Shown piece by piece: positions 39,522 through 51,152 of a DNA stretch of 64,000 nt (position 1 is its first letter; each line of letters opens with the position of its first letter). Location: assembly GCA_025677835.1 (NCBI GenBank), contig JAIXMR010000018.1:219111-283110 (forward strand), written 5' to 3'. Position numbers and translations under genes: made by a program. The notes under the pieces are model-generated. The model worked only from the letters and a program-made list of their open reading frames with translations, searched no databases and was not told where the DNA came from. This stretch comes from Sporodiniella umbellata. Its lineage: Eukaryota; Mucoromycota; Mucoromycetes; Mucorales; Rhizopodaceae.

Positions 39522-40169
39522 ATGGGTCGTCGTCCTGCACGCTGCTATCGTTATTGTAAAAACAAGCCATATCCCAAATCAAGATACAACAGAGGCGTTC
39601 CTGATGCAAAATTAAGAATATACGATTTAGGTCGCAAGAAAGCGTCTGTAGATGATTTTCCACTTTGCATTCATTTAGTTTCCAACGAAAAAGAGCAGTT
39701 GTCCTCAGAAGCCTTGGAAGCCGGCCGTATCTGTGCCAACAAATATATGTCCAAGACATCCGGCAAGGATTCGTTCCATATGCGTATTCGTGTACACCCA
39801 TTCCATGTTACTCGTATCAACAAGATGTTGTCTTGCGCCGGTGCGGATAGATTGCAGCAGGGTATGCGCGGTGCCTGGGGAAAACCTAATGGCCTTGTGG
39901 CTCGTGTTAACATTGGTCAGATCATATTTTCAGTACGCTCCAAAGAATCCAACAAAGCGGTTGTTATCGAAGCTTTAAGACGTTGCAAGTACAAATTCCC
40001 TGGTCAACAAAAGATCATCATCTCCAAAAAGTGGGGCTTCACTCCTCTGAACCGCGCCGATTATATTGAAGCTCGCTCCAAAGGTCTTGTAAAGCCTGAT
40101 GGTTGCTATGTCAAATTTGTCCCCCAAAAGGGCAAACTTTCAGATTATTTTAAAGCTATCTCTGCTTGA
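39522..40169 (+). CDS. rpl10: 60S ribosomal protein L10 (uL16)
   Basis: Single intronless exon, 215 residues. [60 protein letters not shown] and [17 protein letters not shown] are invariant uL16 blocks. uL16 joins late in 60S maturation next to the P and A sites and triggers release of Tif6/Nmd3. The absence of introns contrasts with the other cytosolic large-subunit gene here (rpl21). Confidence 0.98.
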   Translation: MGRRPARCYRYCKNKPYPKSRYNRGVPDAKLRIYDLGRKKASVDDFPLCIHLVSNEKEQLSSEALEAGRICANKYMSKTSGKDSFHMRIRVHPFHVTRINKMLSCAGADRLQQGMRGAWGKPNGLVARVNIGQIIFSVRSKESNKAVVIEALRRCKYKFPGQQKIIISKKWGFTPLNRADYIEARSKGLVKPDGCYVKFVPQKGKLSDYFKAISA

Positions 40170-42411
40170 TTGAAATAAACTTGTTTTGTCTTTTCCTCAG
40201 CAGCTTGTTTTGAGTAAATATGTATTTAGTTGGCATCAGAAAATTTTGATATACAATGGACGTTCCATAGACTTCTCTATAGCTCTCAAAGATAGTTGTG
40301 TGATAAACTGAGTATTACTAATTCAAATACAACTAGTGATCAATTTCAAATCGCTGTATGTGCTTTGGGCTTAAAAAATTTAATTGAAATCTAAAATAGA
40401 CACAAGGAGAGAAACGACGAGATAGGCTTTTATCGTTTGCATAGCATAGTCGCTCTTTTATAAAGAGAGCAAAAAAGGCCTGTTGGGTCTGATCTATTTA
40501 GTTTAATTCAAAGTTTCGTCAAGCCACCTACTTTCCTACAAAAACGTACGTTCGGCTTTAATTTTTGTAGCCATTTGGTTTCTAAAGGACGGCAGAGCCA
40601 GACGAGGAGTTTTTCTAGAAAAAAAAAGCATACGTTCACTGAGATTAATCAGCGCTCTAGACTAATAGAGCTCCTTGGGTCCTATGAAAGTTTTATCATC
40701 TATTTAAGTACATTATGTTGCCTTATAAGCTGAAGTGATAATACCGGTAGTTTACCAAATCAATGTCTGTTTTTAATATAACGTTCCAGGTTTATGTAAC
40801 TTTCCTTTTATGTTGCTGTAAGCTGGGCAAATGTACGGAGTACGAATATCTCTTGTTTGTGGTTTTATCCACAAGGACCAAACAAGACCGTCATCAATCC
40901 CTAAGAGTAGAGATAAAAGAAACTGACTTTGCAGAAAGCTAAAGCTCATGCAAAAGCTGTTTGGAATCCCTTGTATTTTCTCCCACTTACTTATATATAT
41001 CAGGCCTTTTAAACATCTTTTGAAATTCTATACTACCGACGGTATACAGTGGCACCCAAATTGACTTTGGGATGCGAAGGAAGTCCAGTACTTTTTCCGT
41101 AATTTAGATTGAAAAGCAAAGAAAAACTACCAAAATTTTCTTGAATAAAAGTAATCAATCGAACACTTGATCTTCTGATTTCAACACAATTATTATAAAA
41201 CGATATGCTTGCGCTAAGCTCCTCTCCAAAGATTTACCAATGTCCTATTTTATTTTTGTTTCTGTTTCTTTATCTACTTAACATGAGAGAATTGGCGAGT
41301 CAAGTACAATAAAGCAGCATAGAAAACACAATACCGACAAAAAAAATTGACATTCGTTAAGGTAGCGTTTTCCGTAATGACAAGAGCCGAACTTCGATTC
41401 ATCCTTTGAGCTTTGCTAAAGCTGACATGTAGGTTGGTGGGTATCAACATCTGCGCTACTGGCTTATACCATTGTTGTGCATTTGCGTACAATAAAGTCT
41501 ACAAACACAAAATATCAACTGTTTAAATTCAGTCTTAGTTTTATGTAATTAGGGTTGAACAAGGTTATACAATAGAAAAAATAATATGAAAAAGAGTTTT
41601 TCTATTAAAAGCTTCCCTACTCCTGTCAGTAGTTAACGCTATTCTCTGGCATGTCAGGGTGCAAATCTTTGAAGACACAATTATCTTTTTTGATGTTAGC
41701 AATAGACTACAAAAAGGAAAAATAGAGTTTAATCATATAAATAGAATGTGCAACATCCTTTTTTGATATTTTGGGTTTTATTTGTTTATTTTCATTGTCT
41801 TTACTCCATTTTTTATCAAAATCATAAATGGCTTACAGGACAATGAAAGAAAAAATGCTCATATAGCCTCATGCTGTCTTTGCTTGGTGTTTTGCTACTT
41901 GCATTCCTTTAAGCTATTTCGAATTCAGCTCAATTTCAAGCTATGCTGTTCCACTATTTTTAATAACAAGAAAGGCATTATTAGCAAGTATTTCCCTTTC
42001 ATGGTTTTCAAACCACTTTGATCCTTTCTCTGAATAAATAAATAAATAAAGAGTTTAATGGCCCCTCCTGGTTTTTTATTTTTTATTTTGCTTTGCTTTT
42101 TTTTTTTTTTTTTTTTTTTTTTTTTGGAAAAATTAGGAAACATGAGCCCATAATTGATAACGTGGCCTTTTCTCTGTAGAATAGTATAGACAAACATCGT
42201 TCCTGGAAGAAGCATGTGTTGTGTTTCCTTTTAATGAAATTAGCCAGTCTCCGCTAAACTAGAAATCATTATATATTTGATTTTCCGATTCATTTCAATT
42301 CAAAGCAACATTCGTTTTCCTTCCCTTTATTCTTAACTTTCCTTGTTCCTTTTTTTACTTTTCTTTTTTTTTTAAAAAACAAAATAAAACAATAATTACA
42401 GTTTGTTTCTA
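40170..42411. other. Gene-poor spacer with a T29 run
   Basis: About 2.2 kb. Two weak coding-like pieces lie on the minus strand: 41274-41492, and a short exon-like stretch near 41630-41708 preceded by a TTTTGTAG acceptor and encoding SIANIKKDNCVFKDLHPDMP, then stop. I could not build a gene from them. A T29 homopolymer lies at 42097-42125. Confidence 0.4.
42097..42125. repeat. Poly(dT) tract, 29 nt
   Basis: An uninterrupted T run upstream of the coiled-coil gene, one of the longest in the window. Such tracts exclude nucleosomes and are also error-prone in sequencing. Confidence 0.85.
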
Positions 42412-44682
42412 ATGACATCGATCTCAACGTCAGAGGGAGACAGTTCATGGCTAAAAAAACGGTCTACTCTGTTTAGTACCAACGTGTCCAACTTGAACAG
42501 CCCTACCAACAACATCAATACAACTACCAAGGTAGTAGACCAAGAGCTAGCCAGACTAAAAAAAAAAGGCGCTGTTTCGTCTGTTTGGTCCAATAAATTT
42601 GTGCAAGAAGACACCGGAGTCACTACGGATAAAAAGGCTGGTAGTATGTCTCCATCTGGACGCTATGTCAATATGTCTCCTCGACCCAATGCTAACTATA
42701 ACCCTACTACAGGAAACAGATCCTCTTTAAACTCTACCTCTAGCTCTCCCAAATTGACTGATCGGTCCTCCAATCACCGTTTGACGAACACATCGGTTTC
42801 CAGTCTGGATTTGAACGAAGCCAAAAGATCCTCCCAAAGCTCTACAGAAGAAGTGGGATCACTAAAGCGATCTTCCTCTGTCGACCAAAATACCCTATGG
42901 AACCAATACGAGTCACTCAAGAAACAGTATGATCAAGTCCATACATTGTTGACACAAGCAAATAAGGACATTACCTATTATAAGCAGCAGCACCAAACCG
43001 AAAGCATAAACAAAGAACAAGAGGTGGGCCGTGTGAGAGAGTTGGCCGAACTGATTGTAAAACAAAACGCCCTTTTGGGCGAGTACGAGATCAGTCTTGA
43101 AAGGCTTTCTCAGTCCACCAAAGAGCCGCCCAACAAAAAGTCGGCTGAGATGAAGGCTTTGCGTCAGGAACTCGGCGGTCTTTACCAACTGAAAAACGAA
43201 ATGGAAAAAACCATCGAGTCCCTTAAGGCGGATTTAGAAATGAGCTATAGCCAAATGCGTCTGATGATGGTGGTTTCTACCGAGATCCAAAACGAATTTG
43301 AGAAATACAAGCAGAAAGTCAATGCCGAGCTCAGTGAGTTAATGTCCGAGAAGGAGCAAGTGATTGAGTACGGTATTGCTACAAGTTCTCCTGATTATGC
43401 AGACGAGCTAGAAGCCTTGCGTCTTGAGATCAAAAAGCTTACAGCAGCTATTCAAGAGCGCGACCGACAGAGTCAAGTGGCTGCTAAGGAACACCAAGTC
43501 ACGTTAGCCAAGGTCCAAGAGCAAGCAGTCGTATTGGAACAGCTCAAGGCTGAACTAAAGGGTAATATAGAACTCTCAAAGAACCGAGGAAACGAGGATG
43601 AAACTTCTGTTCAGTCGCTACAAAGCCAAATCCAGGATTTGAACAAAAAGCTAGAACAAAAGGATCAACTAATCAATAAGCTGGAGAGCGAGATAAAGAC
43701 CCAAAAAATGAACATGGATTCTCAGATGATTGATTTAACTCAAAGTATTCTGGAGAAAGACGCACTGTTGCTTGAATTCATGAGCAGCCGTAACAACAGT
43801 ACAGACAGTAACATCCTATGTGCTTCTCCCACTAAATCTGGAACTGCAAAAGAAAAGACCAAGGCTGAAAACGATGTTTACCACCAACGTCAGAATGAAG
43901 CCAGACTTCAAATGTCCCAAGTGCGTGACTTTATATACACCACTTCATCTGACGAGGAAGACGTATCTGAAGATGAACATGCCTATTTCACTGACGAAGA
44001 AGAGAAGATGCATCCTAAGAAAATCACTTCTACTCTCTCTCGTAATTCGCGCGTCCCACAAAGCCCTGGAGGAACAGTCTCATCTTTTATAAGTTTGGAC
44101 TCCTCTGATGAAGAGCAAGAGCAGATAGCTGAAATCAAACACTTTTCATATACTTCTGTTCTTTCCCAGTCTACCTTATCGCTTCATAGCCACAATAGCA
44201 CTGTGATTAATAATCAAGAGACGACAAAACGTAATAGCAACCAGATCGTTCCCCACTTCACTAAAGAAACCTCCGCCACAGGATCTACTAGCTGGCCTAT
44301 GCCACCTCCCACACCGCCTCCATCTGAGCCATTGCCTCCTCTTCCTGTGCTTCCCCAAAACACTCGAGCAAGTAAAGAAAACAACACGACGCCTCCCCCT
44401 CCTCGTCGAGGTCGATCCAAAACTATGGTACGCGAAGAGTTACCTTCCCCCTATACAACATCTATTCATAAAGCATCTGAACTCCCCCGTATCGTTCCCG
44501 CCCAAAAGAGCCCTATCGATCATACCCTGCCTGTGCCTCCACTTCGCAAAGATGTAAAAAAAAGTTCTATAGAGCCTCATCATCTAACACAGCCTAATCA
44601 CCGCCCTCCTGCCAATACTACCTGGATGGACGATCCTGAGAGTGAGGAAGAAGAACACTGGAGTGAAGCCCTTAGTCACTAA
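42412..44682 (+). CDS. Coiled-coil and proline-rich protein of unknown function
   Basis: One long exon from the ATG at 42412, 756 residues. N-terminal 150 residues: Ser/Thr/Asn-rich with basic patches (SWLKKRSTLF, ARLKKKGAVSSVWSNKFV). Residues about 160-460 form heptad-rich coiled coil (NQYESLKKQYDQVHTLL, ELAELIVKQNALLGEYEISL, LRQELGGLYQLKNEMEKTI). Then come acidic SDEEDVSEDE clusters and a proline-rich segment (PMPPPTPPPSEPLPPLPVLP) that could bind SH3 or WW domains. The tail is acidic and aromatic (TTWMDDPESEEEEHW). The architecture suggests a cytoskeletal or polarity scaffold, but I recognise no specific family. The base composition is less AT-rich than neighbouring spacers, as for other exons. 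Confidence 0.85.
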   Translation: MTSISTSEGDSSWLKKRSTLFSTNVSNLNSPTNNINTTTKVVDQELARLKKKGAVSSVWSNKFVQEDTGVTTDKKAGSMSPSGRYVNMSPRPNANYNPTTGNRSSLNSTSSSPKLTDRSSNHRLTNTSVSSLDLNEAKRSSQSSTEEVGSLKRSSSVDQNTLWNQYESLKKQYDQVHTLLTQANKDITYYKQQHQTESINKEQEVGRVRELAELIVKQNALLGEYEISLERLSQSTKEPPNKKSAEMKALRQELGGLYQLKNEMEKTIESLKADLEMSYSQMRLMMVVSTEIQNEFEKYKQKVNAELSELMSEKEQVIEYGIATSSPDYADELEALRLEIKKLTAAIQERDRQSQVAAKEHQVTLAKVQEQAVVLEQLKAELKGNIELSKNRGNEDETSVQSLQSQIQDLNKKLEQKDQLINKLESEIKTQKMNMDSQMIDLTQSILEKDALLLEFMSSRNNSTDSNILCASPTKSGTAKEKTKAENDVYHQRQNEARLQMSQVRDFIYTTSSDEEDVSEDEHAYFTDEEEKMHPKKITSTLSRNSRVPQSPGGTVSSFISLDSSDEEQEQIAEIKHFSYTSVLSQSTLSLHSHNSTVINNQETTKRNSNQIVPHFTKETSATGSTSWPMPPPTPPPSEPLPPLPVLPQNTRASKENNTTPPPPRRGRSKTMVREELPSPYTTSIHKASELPRIVPAQKSPIDHTLPVPPLRKDVKKSSIEPHHLTQPNHRPPANTTWMDDPESEEEEHWSEALSH

Positions 44683-45045
44683 AAAAAAAAAAAAACATAC
44701 AACACATATATATACATATTCATTGTAGATTGCTATTATTATTTTTATTATTCTTATTCTTATTATTATTGTCGTTATTATTGCTTCTTCTACCTTCTCT
44801 TTATATACATAAATTTACACGCGTACATATGCGGTTTGTTTGTTTCAAAACTCCGTCTGTTTTTTATTTTTTAAAGAGCACAACACATCTGTGCAAATCA
44901 AAAGTTCACTAAGGTCATTCATTACAACTGTATGTTTAAGCCGTTTGCTTCTGATAACCCCCTCCTTTTTTGTTTTTTTTTTTTCATTAATGAGATGTGA
45001 AATATATATATGTTTGTATGCATTTGTAAGTATTGCTTTTTTTCT
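44683..45045. other. Convergent gap
   Basis: About 360 bases between tail-to-tail genes: an ATT/TTC microsatellite-like stretch (44732-44790) and A/T runs. No gene. Confidence 0.5.
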
Positions 45046-47688
45046 TTATGCATTAGCATCTTTTAGTTGAGTGACAGCAATTTTAGCTCGATCGCGTACA
45101 TCAATACAAGAATCCTGGAGAATCATAGACTCTAGTTTTTCTTTTACATGCAGCTCATTCAGGCGACGGCAACGACTGATTAAGTTATCTGTTGAGTCTT
45201 CTGCATCTTTCCAAGTCCAATTGACCAAAGCCCAAAGGGCTGCTAGTCTTATCTCATGCTCATCATGATTCTAAGCAAATAGACACTTTAGTTTTTTTTT
45301 TTTTTTTTTTTAAACAAAGAAACCCGTCCCTCCTTCACTTACTAGTAATAGAACAACGTTTCTCACAATTGAATCTCGCTTCATTGTATCCATTTTCGGT
45401 GCCTCAGAATTACTACACATGTTGACAATGATATATACAGTTGGCATCAATATCTATAAACGGGAATGAGTAAAATTGGCTGTTTGTGTAAAGCGTGTTA
45501 CCGAAGGCACAAAAGTGCTTTCTTCTTCATCTGTATCCATTCCCTGTAGCTTGCTTTCTATCACGTCCAATAAATCGTCCTTTCCAATATTTCTGTAGAC
45601 CCAATCGGTATCTTCCTGAGGCCCGTAAACCAAGTTGCGAACGATGGTCAATGCTTTTTCTTGAACCGTCTGATCAGAATCGTGTAGTAATTCAAGTAGA
45701 GCATCAAATGTTAGTATTTCCATCACAGACTTTTTTTCGTTCAAAGAAGCTTTGTACAAGATGCTGGTAATAGCCCATACACCATTAATTCTCAAATTGA
45801 TATCTTCTGATTTTGAATAACCGACAAACTTTGAAAGTGCACCGGATTCAATCAAAAATGTCTTTACAGGAGAGAACTCTAAAGCCAGGTTACATAAAAC
45901 ACCGCATGCAGCTGCTTGGACGGTTATAGATTCGTCGTTCAAAAGCTTTTTTTTTTTTTTTTTTTTTTTCAAAGATGAATACACAAGAATACTTGCACCC
46001 TCTAATTTTTTTTTTTTTTTGCTTACTTTTCTTAATGGAGGAGCGATATTGGAGTCGACAAAAGATGTTCTCAAGTGATTGACGCCACGTGAAAGCGATT
46101 TAGCGCACTGACAGGCTGCTAAACGAACGTTAGGTTTAGGGCTATGAACCCCATTGATGACATGAGGCAATATATTTGCTTTGAGAGCTTGTTTACGACA
46201 CTCATCGTTTAAGAGAGTGGCAGCAGCAAGCGCGATCAACGAGTTCTCTTTTGTTTTTTCTCTTCTTCGAGCCAGACTTCCTGTACCAGGTATACCCAGA
46301 TTTGGCCTGTCTTCTTTTTCGGGAGTTGAGACACTGGCCAACAACTCAGCCAGACGAGAGATTGCATCGGCCTCATAAGCTGCGTTCTGCATCTCTGGGC
46401 TATCCTTGATGAGATCAGCAAGAATCAAGGGTGCTCTCTCTTGAATATTCCCCTCCTTTTCTTCTAATAACTTTACAAGTGCTGGAAGAACAATGATAAC
46501 GATATCGTTGGACAATTCTGGAAATACGCCCGTTCGATAAAGGTTGGTCAAACTTGCAACATAAGAGTGGGTTAACTGTTAAGGTTAGATTGAATAAAAG
46601 TGGTTACCATGTGCAGGCAATCAATCTCATTGTGGAACATTTTCCTTTGGTAAAGTCCAATACGGTGTTCAGAGTAGACAAGCCATGATAGGAAGCTATA
46701 GGACCCAGGTGAGAACTACATATACACACACACGTATATGTATATACATTTAGACTCGACTATAAAATCGCCCAACTCTCGGTTCTCATGACACAAGCCA
46801 GCCAAAGCTTCTAGCGATGTCTCCTGTGCCTTTAAGCATTTAGAGTGCAAGATGTCCACCAAAGGTTGAACGACACCAGCATTTTTTAAGCGAATCTGCT
46901 CCTCGGGTGTATCGCAGCATTTAGATACTATGGCTGCTGTAAACTCGGCAATCATGGCAAACGACAATCCTTCAGAGGAAGTAGCTGCGTAAGACTCATC
47001 CATCAGACATTCTGCTGCAACCTTAAGGATCGAAGCAAAACAATGTATATGCTCTTCCTACATAGAGTCGTATTAAGCTACACAGATCTATACATAAAAA
47101 CGATTTGATGTAGTTTACGTTTACTAAGTCATGTTTGGAATAGTATGGAGAGGATACGGTAAATATGGCTTTTAAGGCTCTTGTACTTGCTTCAATCAAC
47201 TTGAGTCGCTCATGGACGGTATCCAATAAAGGTTGGTTATGAGGAATTAAAATCGAATCCAATAAAGGGGTGACAGCACTGGAAATAATAACTGAAGATA
47301 CATGATCGTCTTTACCTTTGTTAAGAGAATACCGAAAAAGATATGTCTTTAAATATTTTTTTTTGCTTATTTGTTTACGTTTTGGGTTGAATTACCATAC
47401 GCAATGCTGCCTAAAACAGTAGCTGACTGTGTCTTTAAAGTGAATGGAGGCTCCTCAGGCAAACAAAGGTATTCTACAAGTCTTTTGAACAATGGCATTA
47501 GTTTTTTTTTTTTATATCTTGCTTTGGTATGTTTTATACTTTTGAACAACACCCAGCTTAATATAAAGCTCTTTTTTGGTTTTGTTTCCAATCACAGAGT
47601 TCTTTATAAACCGTAAAGCCTTGAGCCTTTTGGCACTGTCTGCCGAACTTAATTCCTTAATGGACTCTTCGTACTTGGAAGTTGTCAT
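45046..47688 (-). CDS. gid5: ARMC8/Gid5 armadillo-repeat subunit of the GID/CTLH ubiquitin ligase
   Basis: Nine exons (47688-47540, 47481-47396, 47315-47119, 47057-46748, 46695-46608, 46552-46027, 45945-45502, 45453-45343, 45270-45046) give 711 residues (human ARMC8 673). It opens SADSAKRLKALRFIKNSVIG as in ARMC8, followed by TLKTQSATVLGSIAYG, ACTCLTNLYRTG, VNHLRTSFVDSNIAPPLRK, VLCNLALEFSPVKTFLIESG and NLRINGVWAITSILY. These are the ordered armadillo repeats of the family. Gid5 is the scaffold that recruits the substrate receptor (Gid4) to the GID E3, which in yeast degrades gluconeogenic enzymes. The intron at 45946-46026 has a long A-run and stays open in frame. Donor choice at 47119 is slightly uncertain (a GTAAAC six bases upstream also fits). 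Confidence 0.9.
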
Positions 47689-49211
47689 TGCTTTCAGAAA
47701 AAGAAATAAGAAAACAAGAAACCAAAAAAAAAAAAAAAAAAAAAAGTCGAATCTATTTTTTATGTGTAACCCAAATGCCTGGTGTGCGGGAAAACAAAAG
47801 CAAAACCATAGAGAGAGAGAAAAAGGTCAGCAGAAACAGTTCAGTTGGTTTGTAAACAGAGTCACATCAGCCATTCACACAGTCCAAGCAAATAAATAGA
47901 CTGATACTGTCTAGTTCTTTTTAAAAGAGGTGGTTGAAATCCACAAGAAAAACACACATGCAGACAGTTCTCACTCTAGACTTGTCAAACCCTTTCATCC
48001 AAAACTGCATAAATCTTTCCCATCTGAAATTAAAACTACTCACTTACTTATGAAGGCTTACACTGAAAAAAAAAAAAAGCTGAACGGTTCTCTTTTTCAC
48101 AAAACTGACCAATTACATCTGCTTTGGGGAGGGGATCGACACTCATCTAGAGCCAGGGTGTTTTTCGTAGCGTACTATTTCTGGCTCTGTGTAAACTAAA
48201 GAAAGCGAGTTGTTTCCCTGACTCGAGCCATACTTCCTATTTAAACAAAATTCAATACTAAGCGTTCTCCCCCCCTCCTTCTTTTTTTTTTTTCCTTACA
48301 CATGAATTCATGGTGAGGTAAAGCTTGACGTGTAAATGATCCATACACAACGCTTACTTTTGTGCTGTCTTTTTGTATTTCAACTTTTAATCAAGTATGT
48401 ACGCCTCACGTTTTTCTCTCTTGGACTGGAACTATTCAAGTCTAGAAGCTTCGGTTATCTATGTAAGGTTACGATAGACTGCAGAACACGCTTTAGAATA
48501 ATTCGATTTTCTTTTCGTTGTTCGTGTTTCCTTTTTGTTCTATCAAACTCTATTAGCACCAATAGTGAGAGTAACTTTGTTTTCCGAAAAAAAAAAAAAA
48601 AAAAAGGCTGACAATCCATTGACCACACTTTAACCCCCCCCCTTTGCATCATTACCCTTTCTCAGTCCACCTTTTTCCCCCCTCCTTTTTTTTTTTTTTT
48701 ATAAAAACTTTTGTGTGTTATTTGGCTTGACAACCTTCAAGAGTCATTGAGGCCTGTTGTCATAAAAGTAGCAAAAGAAGAAAGGCTTGATTTGTTTACC
48801 GCGGATGAGTTTTTTTTTTTTTTTTTGTTACTGTACTTGTTTCCATGCCGATTCTTTTTTTTTTTTTTTTTTTCTATGTAGCTCTTTTAATAAAGAGAAA
48901 AGAGTGGGAAGTCAAAGCCTTCCAAAAGTAGAGATTGCGTTTAATTATAGAAAAAGTATTTAAATAAATGTCTCTTGTCAGTTGTCAAGTGGGAGAAAAA
49001 ACTATTACCCAAAGTGATGATTGACGATCCTTTTTTTTTTTTTTTTGGGTTATAGACAGCCACCTAATTCTTTCTGCATGCGAAACGAAAAAGGGCAGCT
49101 ATAAAAAGGCAATAACAAATAAATTCAAGCTTTCTCTTCTCTTTCTTTTTCTTTATCCCCTTACGTGTTTGTTTTTTTATTTTCTTTTACTTTTTTTTAA
49201 TTTAGAAAAAG
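47689..49211. other. Divergent spacer rich in homopolymer tracts
   Basis: About 1.5 kb between the ARMC8 gene and the protease-like gene. It has A22 near 47724-47745, several T15-T19 runs between 48680 and 49050, and a TATA box at 49100. No gene recognised. Confidence 0.5.
49100..49108 (+). promoter_or_regulatory. TATA box of the aspartyl-protease-like gene
   Basis: TATAAAAAG 112 bases upstream of the ATG at 49212, with a long CT-rich stretch between. Confidence 0.55.
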
Positions 49212-50903
49212 ATGTACTTGAAAACTTGTTTGATTATTACCATTGCCTTTTTTTATTCAAACACGGTTCTTTCAGCTACGTTTGAAAAAAGATGTAGCTT
49301 AAGACGACAACCGATAACATTGAAGAATGGATTGGTGAGTGGCAAGAAACTAGAATTCTATAATCTAAACCACGGCTTTGTTTGTTAATCTAGGCCTATG
49401 GAAATATAAAAGTTGGCAAGTCTATTTCTTTTAAATAATAAAAAGACCCGACACTTATCATCAGGATTCCTTTTTTCAGGCACGCCATCGCAGTCTTTCT
49501 CGGTACTATTCGACACCAGCCAGTCCCTGACCTGGGTGCCTTCCGTGGAGGTAAGTGGTACAAACAAACGCGCACCACTCACCACACCCTGTAGTGTCGC
49601 ACTCCTGTATGCCGTCGCCAGCATAAGCTCTATAAGCCAGACTCTTCATCCACAGCCCTAAATCTTCACAAGAAAGAGTCCATCAAATACCGTGAAGGGA
49701 TCTGTATGGATGCTAGACTTTACCGAGTAAATAGATACATAGATACATATATATATAGATACATATATATATATATTTCTGCAAAGTATTAAAAGTTTTT
49801 CCCCATCTCCTTTTTTTTTTTTTTTTTTTTTAGGATACAATTTCCGTTGCAGGTCTCAAAGTAGAAAACCAATTGTTTGGCGCTGCTTATAGCGTCAAGG
49901 GTCTTGGAGGAGAAGATTATTGTAGGCAGCAAGAAAAAAAAAAAAAAAAAACAAGCATATTTTAATTTGTATAAATTTATAACGCCCCTTCTCTGTTACT
50001 TTAGTGGGTAATCTTGGATTAGGTGGATATTCTTTGGATGGAGACGTCCAACTCTATTATAACAAGACATCCAGTTTAAAGAGTAATGAGTACAAAAGGA
50101 GAAGCTTTCTTCTTTAAAAAGTCTAACCGTTTTTATTATCGCATTCGTTTTTAGAACGTGGAGGTAAGCTTTTTGTTTTTTTTTCCTTTTTTGTTACGAC
50201 AGAAATAGAAAGAGGCTTATACGATAGATTAGGTTCGAATGGTGCCTATGCTACCAATGCATTCCAGTCCGGCTACGGAAGAGGATCTCAGCAGTTTGGA
50301 ATGGTGTCATCCAATCAGAACGGGTTTTATCAAAAGAGAAACAACGGTGAGCACGATAACGGTGAGTTTATCATCGGTGGTGTTGATCACAATGTCTACA
50401 AAGGAACCATGGCCTATCTTAGATTACCTGACTGTGACTATGGAGCTTCTCCCTATTGGAAGACGGTGCTTGAGGGTGTAAGGTTGGGTGACAAGTTCCA
50501 CATGAAATTAACAGGTAAAGTATTGGCCTCCTTTGATACAGCCTCTTCCCATCTTTTGGCTCCTCGTGCCCAAGCCGACCTTCTTCATGCAGCCATCAAA
50601 GGTCATTATGACGAAAACCAAGGTGTCTATAAGCTGCCATGCAGTGATGATCTAGCTTCCTTTCCCACTCTAACCTTTATTTTCCAAAACTACCGAGTTT
50701 CGTTGCCCCCAAAAGCGTATCTTCAAAAAGACCCTCATTTGGACGAGTGCACCAGCCTTATCGGCCGTGCCACGCATCACACCCAATGGTCTCTCGGTGG
50801 TTATTTTTCTCGTTGGTTTTATCAGGTGTTTGATGTCAGTAACCTTCGTGTGGGTCTGGCCGTCCCCAAAGGCAGCTGCGATGTCAAAATCGAAAAAATC
50901 TAA
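49212..50903 (+). CDS. Secreted pepsin-fold (A1 family) aspartyl protease homologue with altered active-site motifs
   Basis: Eight exons (49212-49334, 49394-49415, 49480-49550, 49595-49726, 49834-49921, 50005-50082, 50155-50163, 50203-50903) give 407 residues. Signal peptide MYLKTCLIITIAFFYSNTVL, then YGNIKVGTPSQSFSVLFDTS as the N-lobe site and LTGKVLASFDTASSHLLAPR as the C-lobe site. Both aspartates are kept, but the usual DTG triads read DTS and DTA. The flap, normally YGDGS, reads YREGI. The fold is otherwise intact (DTISVAGLKVENQLFG, NLGLGGYSLDG, WFYQVFDVSNLRVGLA). Intron 2 is a GC-AG intron (GCAAGT donor), required to make VGTPSQ. Exon 7 is a 9-nt, in-frame microexon (KRG). Activity is doubtful; a non-catalytic or specialised secreted role is inferred. 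Confidence 0.85.
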
Positions 50904-51152
50904 CTTACAACAACAGCCTCATGGACATCTACTTCCCCCCCCCTTTTTTTTTTTTTTTTTCGAGTGCACACCTTATGTACTCATGTATTAAAGTTCAGCC
51001 TATAGCCGTCTTGATTTTCTCTTATTTACGATTTCCTTATTTATAAGGCGACAGTTGACATGCTACTTTACAAAACTGAGTTCATGTACAAACGGCTCTT
51101 TTATGTTTTGGTTTTTATAAATATAAAATACAGGGTTTCTTTTTCTGGCTCG

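Noticed and set aside
44214..44420. Minus-strand Gly/Arg-rich frames opposite the proline-rich region of the coiled-coil gene
   Set aside because: Antisense of proline codons; no independent evidence.
47316..47378. Donor at 47378 (GTAAAC) for ARMC8 exon 2
   Set aside because: It leaves exon 2 at phase 0 while the next exon needs phase 1; the donor at 47395 fixes the phase and gives GSIAYGKDDHVSSVIISS, colinear with ARMC8.
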